DNA of 64,000 nt. Origin: an uncultured Treponema sp. (GTDB lineage: Bacteria > Spirochaetota > Spirochaetia > Treponematales > Treponemataceae). The DNA lies in contig CAMCRZ010000007.1 in the NCBI GenBank assembly GCA_945877425.1, positions 1 through 64,000 of the forward strand, read 5' to 3'. Each line of letters begins with the position of its first letter. Position 1 is the stretch's first letter. The notes under the pieces were generated by a model, which searched no databases, was not told where the DNA came from, and saw nothing but the letters and a program-made list of their open reading frames with translations. The position numbers were made by a program, and so were the translations under genes. Positions 5,171-12,664 of this stretch are shown here, piece after piece.

Positions 5171-7975
5171 CTAGTTATCAGCGGAACAAACAATGCGGAA
5201 ACCAAGGTCGCTGCTCTGGTAGCTGGCCAGATCCACACGCACCAGCTCTGAATCTGCGCGGCCCCTGTAGCCCACCTTGCAGCCGTCGTCGTAGCTGCTA
5301 TAGCTGCCACCACGGTAATAGCGGTAGTCGCTGCTGTTCGGGTAAACATCCCAACACCACTCCCAGACGTTGCCGCTCATGTCATATAAGCCGTATCCGT
5401 TTGACTTCTTCTGTGCTACAGGGTGTGTTTTGCCTCTACTGTTGTTTGAATACCAGCTTACTTCATCAAGATTATTACTGCCAGAATACCTATAATTCTG
5501 TCCGCCTCTTGCGGCATACTCCCATTCTTCTACTGTTGGTAATCGGAAGCCGTTTGCACTTGTATTCTGAATTACATTTCCTCGAATTGAATAACCATTA
5601 TGTGGTGTATAATTCCACTTAGTAACATCTGTCGTTCCGTTTACTGAATATACCGGTGTGAAACAAAAATACTCACTTAATTTATTACAGAAATAAATTG
5701 CATCATACCAGCTTACATTTTCTACAGGGTTATTGTCACCTTCAAATTGACTTGGATTGCTTCCTATAATAGATGTATACAAATCCTGCCAAACTTCAAC
5801 TTTCATCATTGCATAATCTTTATTCGGTATTTTTACAAAATAATGAGGTAACCATTCATATAACACAGGAGATCTATTCTTTGCTTCAGTTAAATTCAAG
5901 CCATTTTCAAGAAAATATTTCACACATACATTATCAACTTTTTCCTTTGCAACAACCCCCACAATCTCCCTCAAATCCCATTCAGGCTTCATTGTACGAG
6001 GCTCAATTTTATTCAAAGCGCTTGTCTGTGTTACTTTTCCGCTTACAGTATTGAGGATGCGAATCTTGTTAAAATTGAACTTATATTCACCTGGCTTTTC
6101 ATCACTTTCAGCAAGGACATTGTAGTCAATTTCAAAGTAGATGATTGGGTCGCCGCGAACTAAAAGGGAGTTGTACATATCTACGTTGTTCGTGTACTCT
6201 TCAATTACTGCATCGTTCAGTTCTGTTGCCATGTCAGGGGCTTTTTTTCCGCTCAGGGCTTCGTACTTTACGATAAAGTTGTCTGTGTAGAGAAGAATTC
6301 CGTCTGAATAAAGGCTAAGGTATGCATTCCAGCCGTCCTGGCTTCCTTCGTATTTTCCAAAGCTTACCTTAAGTTCTTCTCCCATAGAAGATACGGTTCG
6401 CACTGCGCTGAGTGCTTTCTGGTCTGCACGGATTTCTGCAAGGAGTGCGTTCTGCTGTGCCATTGTAGACTGTTTTACGCTTTCGCAGTCGGAAAAAAAC
6501 TTGTTCGTTAAGTCTTCATAGCTTTTTATAACCTGATTTTCGCGGCGTTCAAGTGCCTTTTCCGTAGGTTTTCCGTCGCTTCCAAGTTCTACGGTTGAAT
6601 ATGACTTGTTGCGTATTCGTTCTTCTTCGCTCTGGCGGTCTTTTACAAGCTGGTCATAAAGTTCCCGGCTCCTGCTTTCTACGCTCTGGCGGATTTCTAC
6701 AAGTGCTTTTTTCTTTGATTCAAGAATGTTTATCTGCCCCAAAACTCCCTGCTTTTCCATTTTAAGCTTGCGGACTTCTGCAGCTTTTGCAGCGGCATCT
6801 TTTGCCATCTGGTCACGCTGGGTTTTTAATGCAATGGAACGCTCTGCTTCAAGTTTTGCATCTTCGTCTGCACGCGCTTTCTGGGCTTTAAGTTCTTCCT
6901 GACGTTTCTGTTCTGCCTTCTGTTTTTCTGCAAGAAGGGCTTTTTCTGCTTCAATTCTTTTTTTGTTCTGAACGGCGTTTATGTCGTTACTCTGCATGAG
7001 TTTTGAAAGTTCTGCATCGTACTGGTTCATCATTTTTTGGAACTGGGCTTCGTTCTGTCTTGCAAGTTCAAGCTGGTCGTCCACAGAAAAATTTGCAGAA
7101 CCGCTTGTTAGAAGGTTTCTGTTAAGGTCAGAAATCTTAATTCCAAGTTTGTCTGCCAGTGAAAGAGTCACTTCGTCGATTGCACCTGTTGAACCGTAAA
7201 GGTATTCTGCCTTTGAATACTCTTTTGATGTTGCACTTGCCATCTGCTCGCCAGTTGTAAGGTCTGTAAAATCAACACTTATAACATAGCCGCTTGCGGT
7301 TTTACGGAGCTTTGTAAAGATTGCAAATTTTGCCGTGGTGATTTTTCCAAACTCTATTGCAGTTTCTTCGTCGCGCCCTGCACTTTCGCTTTCTGCTTGA
7401 AGTTTTTTAAGCGTTGCTTCTGACTTTGAATCTACTACGGTTTTCATTCCAAGGTAGTCCTGAAGGTTACTTTTCAGCTTGTCCTGAATCTGCCCCGGAA
7501 GCCATGCTGTTTCTGATGCACTCAAATTTGAAACTTCCTGATTTACAACCTGTACGGGAAATTTGGTGAGGTTCTTTCTGGCTTCGGCTTTCTGCTCTTC
7601 AAGATACCGCTCTTTATATTGGGCAACAGTTTCAATGCCATCTATTTTTGTAATTGCGTATGTTTTGCTTGCTAAATCCTTTACTTCAAAGGTTGTTGCA
7701 AGTTTTTCCTTTTTGGTATATGCAATGCGTTCTTTGATATTTGTCATGTCTATACCAGATACGACTTTAATCTTGTTCTTTGCAAAAAGTGGAATAGTTA
7801 CCGTTCCGCTTTCAGTAACCGTCATTTTTCTAAGGTCAATTTCACTTACAAAAACTGCCGTTTCGTCCTTGTTGTTTTCGAGGTTTTTTCCAAGTTTCTT
7901 TTCTGCTACATTTGTCTGTGCAAAAAGGGAAATTGAAAAAAGGCTTATAAGCAATAATGATAAAAATTTCTTCAT
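5171..7975 (-). CDS. DGR-diversified secreted protein with FGE-type C-lectin domain
   Basis: 934 residues. An N-terminal signal peptide (FLSLLLISLFSISLFAQ) targets export. Residues about 130-290 resemble envelope CsgG/LpoB-like domains, a weak call. A long coiled coil spans about 300-460. A beta-rich domain (about 490-690) is shared with the two caspase-fold proteins at 27596-32711. The last 220 residues form a formylglycine-generating-enzyme/sulfatase-modifying fold (VENVSWYDAIYFCNKLS, FRLPTVEEWEYAARGG, MSGNVWEWCWDV, LGFRIVCS), which in DGR targets is a C-type-lectin-like ligand-binding scaffold. The VR covers residues about 873-932. Compared with the template, 24 residues are changed, mostly Asn to Tyr, Ser, Asp or Gly. 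It starts 18 nt after the lipoprotein gene upstream and is probably co-transcribed with it. The protein likely displays a diversified binding face outside the cell. Confidence 0.93.
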   Translation of the reverse strand: MKKFLSLLLISLFSISLFAQTNVAEKKLGKNLENNKDETAVFVSEIDLRKMTVTESGTVTIPLFAKNKIKVVSGIDMTNIKERIAYTKKEKLATTFEVKDLASKTYAITKIDGIETVAQYKERYLEEQKAEARKNLTKFPVQVVNQEVSNLSASETAWLPGQIQDKLKSNLQDYLGMKTVVDSKSEATLKKLQAESESAGRDEETAIEFGKITTAKFAIFTKLRKTASGYVISVDFTDLTTGEQMASATSKEYSKAEYLYGSTGAIDEVTLSLADKLGIKISDLNRNLLTSGSANFSVDDQLELARQNEAQFQKMMNQYDAELSKLMQSNDINAVQNKKRIEAEKALLAEKQKAEQKRQEELKAQKARADEDAKLEAERSIALKTQRDQMAKDAAAKAAEVRKLKMEKQGVLGQINILESKKKALVEIRQSVESRSRELYDQLVKDRQSEEERIRNKSYSTVELGSDGKPTEKALERRENQVIKSYEDLTNKFFSDCESVKQSTMAQQNALLAEIRADQKALSAVRTVSSMGEELKVSFGKYEGSQDGWNAYLSLYSDGILLYTDNFIVKYEALSGKKAPDMATELNDAVIEEYTNNVDMYNSLLVRGDPIIYFEIDYNVLAESDEKPGEYKFNFNKIRILNTVSGKVTQTSALNKIEPRTMKPEWDLREIVGVVAKEKVDNVCVKYFLENGLNLTEAKNRSPVLYEWLPHYFVKIPNKDYAMMKVEVWQDLYTSIIGSNPSQFEGDNNPVENVSWYDAIYFCNKLSEYFCFTPVYSVNGTTDVTKWNYTPHNGYSIRGNVIQNTSANGFRLPTVEEWEYAARGGQNYRYSGSNNLDEVSWYSNNSRGKTHPVAQKKSNGYGLYDMSGNVWEWCWDVYPNSSDYRYYRGGSYSSYDDGCKVGYRGRADSELVRVDLASYQSSDLGFRIVCSADN
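5180..5360 (-). repeat. DGR variable repeat (VR), 181 bp
   Basis: The copy of the TR at the 3' end of the variable gene. All 27 differences from TR fall at TR adenines; no other base differs in 181 bp. The clean pattern means that the cassette has been active and that VR was last rewritten recently enough for no ordinary mutations to have built up. Substitutions stop about 29 bp before the 3' end, giving an unmutated homing segment. Confidence 0.97.
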
Positions 7976-7993
7976 TTATTTTTCTCCGCCAAC

Positions 7994-8884
7994 TTACATC
8001 AAAAAGTCAGCCAAATCCATCGCTTCTTCTGCGGCGGCTTTTGTCTGTGCTTCCTGGGCATCAAGTTTTTTTGCTTCTACGGCTGATTTTGCCACTTCTG
8101 CGTTACTTACAGCGGCATCTGCATTTGCCTTTGCTTTTTCTGCTTCAAGTCGTGCAAGCTGTGCTTTATACAGTGCTTCTTCTACTGCCTGTTTTTTTGC
8201 ATCTTTTTTGTCTGCGTCGTCTTTCATTTCGCTGAAAAGCGCACCGATTTTTTTCTGAGTTTCTGTTTCAAGACCTTCCGTTCCCATAACGTCCATCAAA
8301 TATTTTCTGCAAAGTGCATCCCAAGTAGATTTATCCATTGAATACACGGTGAAGTAAATGTACTTCTCACTCTGCTCTTTTGTTCCGGCTTTTGTAGTAC
8401 GCACTTTCTGGTAAAAACCGGTTTCTTCACGCAGGCCTGTCATATCTGCCTTTGTTTCGCTTGCAGCAACATAAACAGCTTCAAGCTGGCCAACATCATT
8501 CAGTCCCTGTCCTACACGACCGATTACTTTCTGGCTGAGTTCCGCTGCCTGAGTGTAGGCAAAACCTGCCCTTGAAAGTGCCTGTGCCGTTGCTTCCGTC
8601 TTTCCTGTTGCCATGCTTACCTTTACAACACGGCTTGCGTCTGTTCCCCACATTTCCTTAAAGGTGTCGGAATTTCCACGGCGCATATTCTTGAGCCACT
8701 GCGGTGCGGCAACTTCTCCCAAAGTCCTGTCTGTCCAATCAATGACGGTAACCTTATCAACATCATCGTCTACATTAACTTTTAGTGTCGGGTCAGAAAC
8801 TGCCTTTGTTGTTCCACAGCCTGAAAGCCCTAAAATAAGTGCTGCAAAAGCACCTGCCATTTTTACCGAGATTTTTTTCATCAT
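7994..8884 (-). CDS. Lipoprotein with LPP20-cluster partner domain
   Basis: 296 residues with a lipoprotein signal (AALILGLSGC). Two adjacent ATGs are present; the second (8881) has better spacing from the GGAGG. The central part (PQWLKNM through YIYFTVYSMDKSTWDALCRKY) aligns by eye with the 238-residue lipoprotein at 25141, so the two are paralogues. A C-terminal coiled coil rich in Ala, Lys and Glu follows (about 210-280). The gene lies 24 nt after the LPP20-like gene and 18 nt before the DGR variable gene, so it is probably an envelope partner of the variable protein. The molecular role is unknown. Confidence 0.75.
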   Translation of the reverse strand: MMKKISVKMAGAFAALILGLSGCGTTKAVSDPTLKVNVDDDVDKVTVIDWTDRTLGEVAAPQWLKNMRRGNSDTFKEMWGTDASRVVKVSMATGKTEATAQALSRAGFAYTQAAELSQKVIGRVGQGLNDVGQLEAVYVAASETKADMTGLREETGFYQKVRTTKAGTKEQSEKYIYFTVYSMDKSTWDALCRKYLMDVMGTEGLETETQKKIGALFSEMKDDADKKDAKKQAVEEALYKAQLARLEAEKAKANADAAVSNAEVAKSAVEAKKLDAQEAQTKAAAEEAMDLADFLM

Positions 8885-8908
8885 CTTCCTCCGTATGTAT
8901 GAATGATT

Positions 8909-9934
8909 TTATAATGCAAAGACAGTTCCAAGATTATTTTTTATTTCTGTCTTTAATTCCCCTGCCAGTTTTGGATACGCTTTTTTCTTTGCGTTTTCCA
9001 AAGTATACGAAACTGTTTTTTCCTTTGATTCTGCTTCAAATGAAAAAACGGTCTGACCTGTTTCTTTTCCGATAAGTTTCAAACTTATAGCCGGAATGAT
9101 AGATACAGGCTCACTTCCTTCTGCATTGTCTTCTATTAAAACTTCTGCAATATGAGATGCTTCGCTTAAAGACTTTGCTACAGAAAAACCGCACTCACCA
9201 AACGAAGAAGTTACGGCTGCCGTAATAATTCTGTTGTAATCAGCCGGAACGGAAACATACACCCTGCATTTTGCTTTTTCTTCCGAAAAAGCTGCCGGTA
9301 TTTCTGAAAGGCAGTTTCTTTCCGGAGCATATTTTTCTTCTTCAGCAGGATTTATAATTCTTGCATATTCAAGCTTCTGCAAAAGTATTTTTCCCTGCTC
9401 AAAGGCAGTCTTTAAGCTTTTAAGTTTTTCAAGCGGTTCGCTTTCTCCGCAGGCTTTCTGATACATACGGTTGAATGTATTTTTTTCCATATCAATCTGC
9501 GGTTTTAATTGCGTCCATGCGCTGCTGCGTTCTATAAATGCTACGCTGTACCACTTTTTTTCTTTTTTGTAGTAATAGCCTTCCGTGTACTCAACTGCAA
9601 ACAGTTCCACCTGCGAAAGAACCGATACTTCGTCAATAACGGTAGTATTTTCAGAAACTGAGTTTTCCGCAGTTACGGACTGCATTGTTGTAGTAAGGTT
9701 TGCATTTACTGTAGTCTGAAAATAGCGGGCAATCTGAGAAAGCGCATCTGTCTGGGCTTTTTCTGCATTTTCGCCACTTCCGCGCTGTGCTATGTATTTT
9801 TCGTTAGGATAAACAGTCCGCCAGTTCAAAAACCATTCCGGCTCGCCCTTTGCAAAACAAGAAAATGTACACAAAAAAAACACAAAAAACCAGAATATTT
9901 TCCAGTTTTTTACATCAAGAATTTTATTCTTCAT
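8909..9934 (-). CDS. LPP20-family secreted protein, first gene of the DGR operon
   Basis: 341 residues with an N-terminal hydrophobic signal (FWFFVFFLCTFSCFA). The segment YIAQRGSGENAEKAQTDALSQIARYF is the LPP20 domain hallmark, followed by LSQVELFAVEYTEGYYY, which matches STQVELFGVEYE in the 510-residue protein at 26020. It has a strong Shine-Dalgarno (AGGAGG, 9943-9948). Upstream lie a terminator-like hairpin and a repeat-containing leader ORF, so expression is probably attenuated. The product is likely periplasmic or outer-membrane associated. It is the first gene of the minus-strand series leading into the variable protein. Confidence 0.75.
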   Translation of the reverse strand: MKNKILDVKNWKIFWFFVFFLCTFSCFAKGEPEWFLNWRTVYPNEKYIAQRGSGENAEKAQTDALSQIARYFQTTVNANLTTTMQSVTAENSVSENTTVIDEVSVLSQVELFAVEYTEGYYYKKEKKWYSVAFIERSSAWTQLKPQIDMEKNTFNRMYQKACGESEPLEKLKSLKTAFEQGKILLQKLEYARIINPAEEEKYAPERNCLSEIPAAFSEEKAKCRVYVSVPADYNRIITAAVTSSFGECGFSVAKSLSEASHIAEVLIEDNAEGSEPVSIIPAISLKLIGKETGQTVFSFEAESKEKTVSYTLENAKKKAYPKLAGELKTEIKNNLGTVFAL

Positions 9935-9984
9935 TACAGCCTCCTACTCCGCCTGCTCCCTCAAATTCTGCAGACCAAACAAAA

Positions 9985-10022
9985 AAAAGGCACACCACCC
10001 CCATACGGGCAGCATGCCTTTT
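9985..10022 (-). terminator. Leader intrinsic terminator (attenuator) before the DGR operon
   Basis: On the minus strand the arms AAAAGGCATGCTGCCC and GGGGGTGGTGTGCCTTTT pair over 16 positions (four G-U) with a short loop, followed by eight U residues (9988-9981). The first gene starts only 46 nt downstream, leaving no room for a separate promoter. No minus-strand gene lies upstream that would need a terminator. It is therefore best read as a leader attenuator. Confidence 0.7.
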
Positions 10023-10050
10023 AATCTCATATATAATTTTCGTCCAAAGA

Positions 10051-10116
10051 TTATATCAGCGAACAGAACAGAACAGAACAGAACAGAACAGAACAGAACA
10101 GAACAGTGCGATTCAT
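10051..10116 (-). CDS. Leader peptide ORF spanning the pentanucleotide repeat
   Basis: An ATG at 10116-10114 is preceded at 7 nt by AGGGG (10128-10124). The ORF codes for M-N-R-T, then a repeating V-L-F-C-S pattern from nine TGTTC units, and stops at TAA 10053-10051: 21 residues, 29 nt before the attenuator stem. With one unit fewer (8, or any number equal to 2 modulo 3) the frame stays open through the hairpin and ends at a TAG that touches the Shine-Dalgarno of the next gene. With ten units it stops at a TGA just after the repeat. Too short for gene callers. Translation is an inference. Confidence 0.5.
   Translation of the reverse strand: MNRTVLFCSVLFCSVLFCSLI
10061..10105. repeat. Pentanucleotide microsatellite, nine copies of GAACA (TGTTC)
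   Basis: Nine perfect tandem copies. Unit length is not a multiple of three, so gain or loss of one unit shifts any reading frame across it. Such tracts change length by slipped-strand mispairing and underlie phase variation in many pathogens. It lies in the leader of the DGR operon and about 200 bp upstream of the divergent restriction gene. Confidence 0.95.
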
Positions 10117-10136
10117 TAAAGTACCCCTACTTCTCT

Positions 10137-10165
10137 ATTATACACATATATTTTTATACGAGCAA
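10137..10165 (-). promoter_or_regulatory. Promoter of the DGR operon leader
   Basis: Minus strand: TTGCTC (10165-10160), a 17-nt spacer and TATAAT (10142-10137). Transcription would start near 10130, just ahead of the leader Shine-Dalgarno, giving a leader of about 195 nt that contains the repeat and the attenuator. Confidence 0.7.
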
Positions 10166-10304
10166 GTTTTTTTTCATGCAGGTTGCCGGCCAGCCCCCAG
10201 ACCAGCCTTACCGCCCTTGCGACCTAACCTATGTTATGTGGACGCCCACATTGGGGCGCGATGATTGGGTAGAAAAAAAATCAATTTTTGATATAATAAT
10301 CATT

Positions 10305-11435
10305 ATGGGTTACGAATCAGTTGATAAACTACAAAATCTCTTGGCTGACAATGTGTTTTCATATACAAACGATAAAAAAAAAGCCGCTGGGAGAGCTTTA
10401 GGTACTTTTCTTGAAATAATAACATATTATCTCATAAAATCATGGAAACTTGATACATTTGCGGCGATAGAGCGACCATTGCCAGAATTTGCTAATAGCG
10501 AAATAACGCACAATGTAGAGTTTACTCTACACGGACATAAAAAAATTGCAGAATCAACCTACGAATCTACAGATATTCCGATAAGCGGTTCGTCAATTGT
10601 AAAAAAATTGAATTTAGCCGACTCTGTCTCAAAACAAAAGTCCGTAATGCTCATTGATAAAGAAAATGTGCTTAGAAATGCCTGCACACTTTTATCAAAC
10701 GAAAATAAAATTATAAATTCTTATGTAGACTCCTCTTCAAATTCTTATAGTGTATATAAACTTTATTCAAAACCATTTGCGATGTTTGAATGTAAACGAG
10801 TCGGAGTTGAAGAAGGTTCGAAAAAAGGACCTCAGACTATAGAAAAAGCAAAACAAGGCTCCTATGTCGCACGTACAGTATCTGCTTTGCAAAGAGTTAG
10901 AAAATCAGATGGTACTTTAGCCGGATTTCTGCAAAAATCTGAAGATGAATATATAGTTGACGACTATTATAAATTACTTTCAAATGTGATTAAGTCTGAA
11001 GAAAAATCACTACTTGAAAATTTTATTCTTACAGTTGGCGTTGTCAGCAATCATGGAAACTGGTTTACATCTGAAAATCCAAATAAAGAGTTAAAAGTTC
11101 TTGCACAATCATATGATTGGCTTATTTTTTTAACAGATAAAGGAATATCTGAATTTATAACAGATTTGTTGCTTTCCCCGAATAAAAAATATTCCGCAGT
11201 AAAACAAGCATTCCAGAAAAGTTACTCTGCTGATAAAAAAGGAAATATTTTTACGAAGGTAAAAATGGATTATGAGAGTGATGTAGCTCTTTGCAATTAT
11301 TTTACTGAAAATATCTCAAAAATAGAAAATTGGTTCAACATTATTTCTCCAAGAAATAAAACGCTTTTGGATTTAAAGAAAGAATTGTCTGTTTTATCTA
11401 AGAAGGATTGGGAGGCTGTATATGGAACAAACTAA
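10305..11435 (+). CDS. Probable type II restriction endonuclease
   Basis: 376 residues from the ATG at 10305. The frame is open further upstream to 10014, but that part runs through the microsatellite and has no ribosome site. A TATAAT box (10292-10297) ends 7 nt before this ATG, suggesting leaderless translation. The central segment FAMFECKRVGVEEGSKKGP has the E-x-K core of a PD-(D/E)XK nuclease. It overlaps the next gene, a DNA adenine methylase, by 14 bp, and this context is the main reason for the call. I do not recognise a named restriction family or specificity. Other possibilities are a solitary nuclease of phage origin. Confidence 0.6.
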   Translation: MGYESVDKLQNLLADNVFSYTNDKKKAAGRALGTFLEIITYYLIKSWKLDTFAAIERPLPEFANSEITHNVEFTLHGHKKIAESTYESTDIPISGSSIVKKLNLADSVSKQKSVMLIDKENVLRNACTLLSNENKIINSYVDSSSNSYSVYKLYSKPFAMFECKRVGVEEGSKKGPQTIEKAKQGSYVARTVSALQRVRKSDGTLAGFLQKSEDEYIVDDYYKLLSNVIKSEEKSLLENFILTVGVVSNHGNWFTSENPNKELKVLAQSYDWLIFLTDKGISEFITDLLLSPNKKYSAVKQAFQKSYSADKKGNIFTKVKMDYESDVALCNYFTENISKIENWFNIISPRNKTLLDLKKELSVLSKKDWEAVYGTN

Positions 11436-12030
11436 ATCTATTACAGATTTTGCAGGAAGAAGTGTAAATTCTCAATCGCAGCATTGGTGTACGCCACCCA
11501 AATATGTCGATGCCGTAAAAAGAGTTTTTGGAGGAGAAATAGAATTAGACCCTTGCTCAAACGAAGGCTCTATAGTAAATGCAAAGACAGAATACCGTCT
11601 TCCTGAAACAGACGGCCTGCATCAGGAATGGAATTTTAAGACTGTATATATGAATCCTCCTTATGGTGCCGATAGGGAGCGTGGAACAACCATAAAGGAT
11701 TGGCTTTCAAAATGTTCCTATACTCATAAACTATATAAATCAGAGATAATTGCACTGGTTCCAGTCGCAACGAATACAACTCATTGGAAACAATTTGTAT
11801 TCGGAGATGCGGATGCCGTTTGTTTCTTATATGATACAAGACTTCGTTTTTTAGTAAACGGAAATACGGATAACAAAGGTGCTCCTATGGCTTGTGCTAT
11901 GATTTATTGGGGAAATGATATTTCAAGTTTTGAAGCTGTTTTTCAAGAATTTGGTGCTGTGGTAAATTTAGAGAATCTCAAAAAAATTAAATTGCAAAAC
12001 ACTTCCCAGGAATTATTGTTGTTTGCATAG
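11422..12030 (+). CDS. Phage-type DNA N6-adenine methyltransferase
   Basis: 202 residues of the phage Dam-like family. It shows the family opening (HWCTPPKYVDAVKRVFG, then ELDPCSNE) and the catalytic VYMNPPYG motif (NPPY, for adenine N6 methylation), followed by GTTIKDWLSK. It would transfer methyl groups from S-adenosylmethionine to adenine in a short target site. It overlaps the preceding nuclease-like ORF by 14 bp, so the two are translationally coupled and form a likely restriction-modification pair. Methylases of this family often occur alone in prophages, but no other phage genes are seen here. Confidence 0.85.
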   Translation: MEQTKSITDFAGRSVNSQSQHWCTPPKYVDAVKRVFGGEIELDPCSNEGSIVNAKTEYRLPETDGLHQEWNFKTVYMNPPYGADRERGTTIKDWLSKCSYTHKLYKSEIIALVPVATNTTHWKQFVFGDADAVCFLYDTRLRFLVNGNTDNKGAPMACAMIYWGNDISSFEAVFQEFGAVVNLENLKKIKLQNTSQELLLFA

Positions 12031-12094
12031 AATAATCACCTAACACATATAAGGCCCCGTTGTGTCAATAATATTTCATAAAAAATAATATCCT

Positions 12095-12126
12095 AAGGCT
12101 GTCTTTTTTAAGGCAGCTTTCTTTTT
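12095..12126 (+). terminator. Terminator after the restriction-modification pair
   Basis: AAGGCTGTC (12095-12103) pairs with GGCAGCTTT (12112-12120) over 9 positions with two G-U, loop of 8, followed by CTTTTT. It is placed 65 nt after the methylase stop. Confidence 0.65.
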
Positions 12127-12360
12127 GAGAAAGATGAAGTTCAGATTCAAAACAAAAAAGCAGAAACTGAATCGTAATTCGAAGCGGATTGCAGGAAAGG
12201 CTTCCTGAATCAAACACATATAGTCAGTCACTAAAAGAAGTGCTGAAGAAATCATTCGGTACCCGGCTAAGCCTGATGCAAGATTAAGTGGTAGCAGCAG
12301 CTCCAACAGTTATATATGCAGGTCAAAGCCAGGACAGTCAGCCTGTTATTTCAAATCAAA
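12127..12360. other. Gene-free stretch without recognisable content
   Basis: Short open frames occur on both strands (one of 76 codons at 12076-12306 on the minus strand), but none has a plausible start, composition or family resemblance. It may hold decayed transposon sequence. Confidence 0.4.
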
Positions 12361-12378
12361 ACAGAATATATAGGGAGC

Positions 12379-12664
12379 GGCCACATAGTGGCAACAACAG
12401 TCCAGTGGCCTGTTGTTAGCGACTCTCCGAGCAGCTGAGCTGCGAAGTAAGGACCGGAACGGTGTCTATTCACAGGTTCAGGAAGTCACGGCATGTAGTC
12501 AGAAAGTGTAAGGCTGTCATGCAGCAGATAATCCACATTTTTTCAAAGGACTCGCCGTTTGTTGCTTCAGTTATGCGTAAGCCGCGTGAGCGGTGACTTA
12601 AGTAATTTCCTCTCATGCAAACGGCGCGAAGCGACGTATGCGAGGTGCTCACCGTTCCGTCCTG
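12379..12664 (-). ncRNA. Structured region downstream of IS110 transposase, bridge RNA candidate
   Basis: This non-coding flank is dense in stems: GCCAC/GTGGC (12380-12392), AACAACAG/CTGTTGTT (12393-12417), CCGC-GTGA-GCGG near 12580-12593, and a long-range pairing of GGACCGGAACGGTG (12451-12464) with CACCGTTCCGTCC (12650-12662). IS1111-type members of the IS110 family encode their bridge RNA downstream of the transposase. No guide loops were matched to flanking DNA, so the call is tentative. Confidence 0.4.

Noticed and set aside
5101..5622. Overlapping ORFs of 82 and 161 codons in the VR region
   Set aside because: They are other-frame shadows of the variable gene and its downstream hairpin; their Ser/Cys/Arg or Ala/Thr bias reflects frame shift of biased codons.
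10014..10304. Upstream extension of the restriction gene through the microsatellite (NRTEQ repeats)
   Set aside because: No Shine-Dalgarno at 10014, the sequence contains the minus-strand leader and a GC-rich block, and a -10 box sits directly before the ATG at 10305.
12076..12306. 76-codon minus-strand ORF
   Set aside because: It runs antisense through the R-M terminator, has no family resemblance and no credible start.
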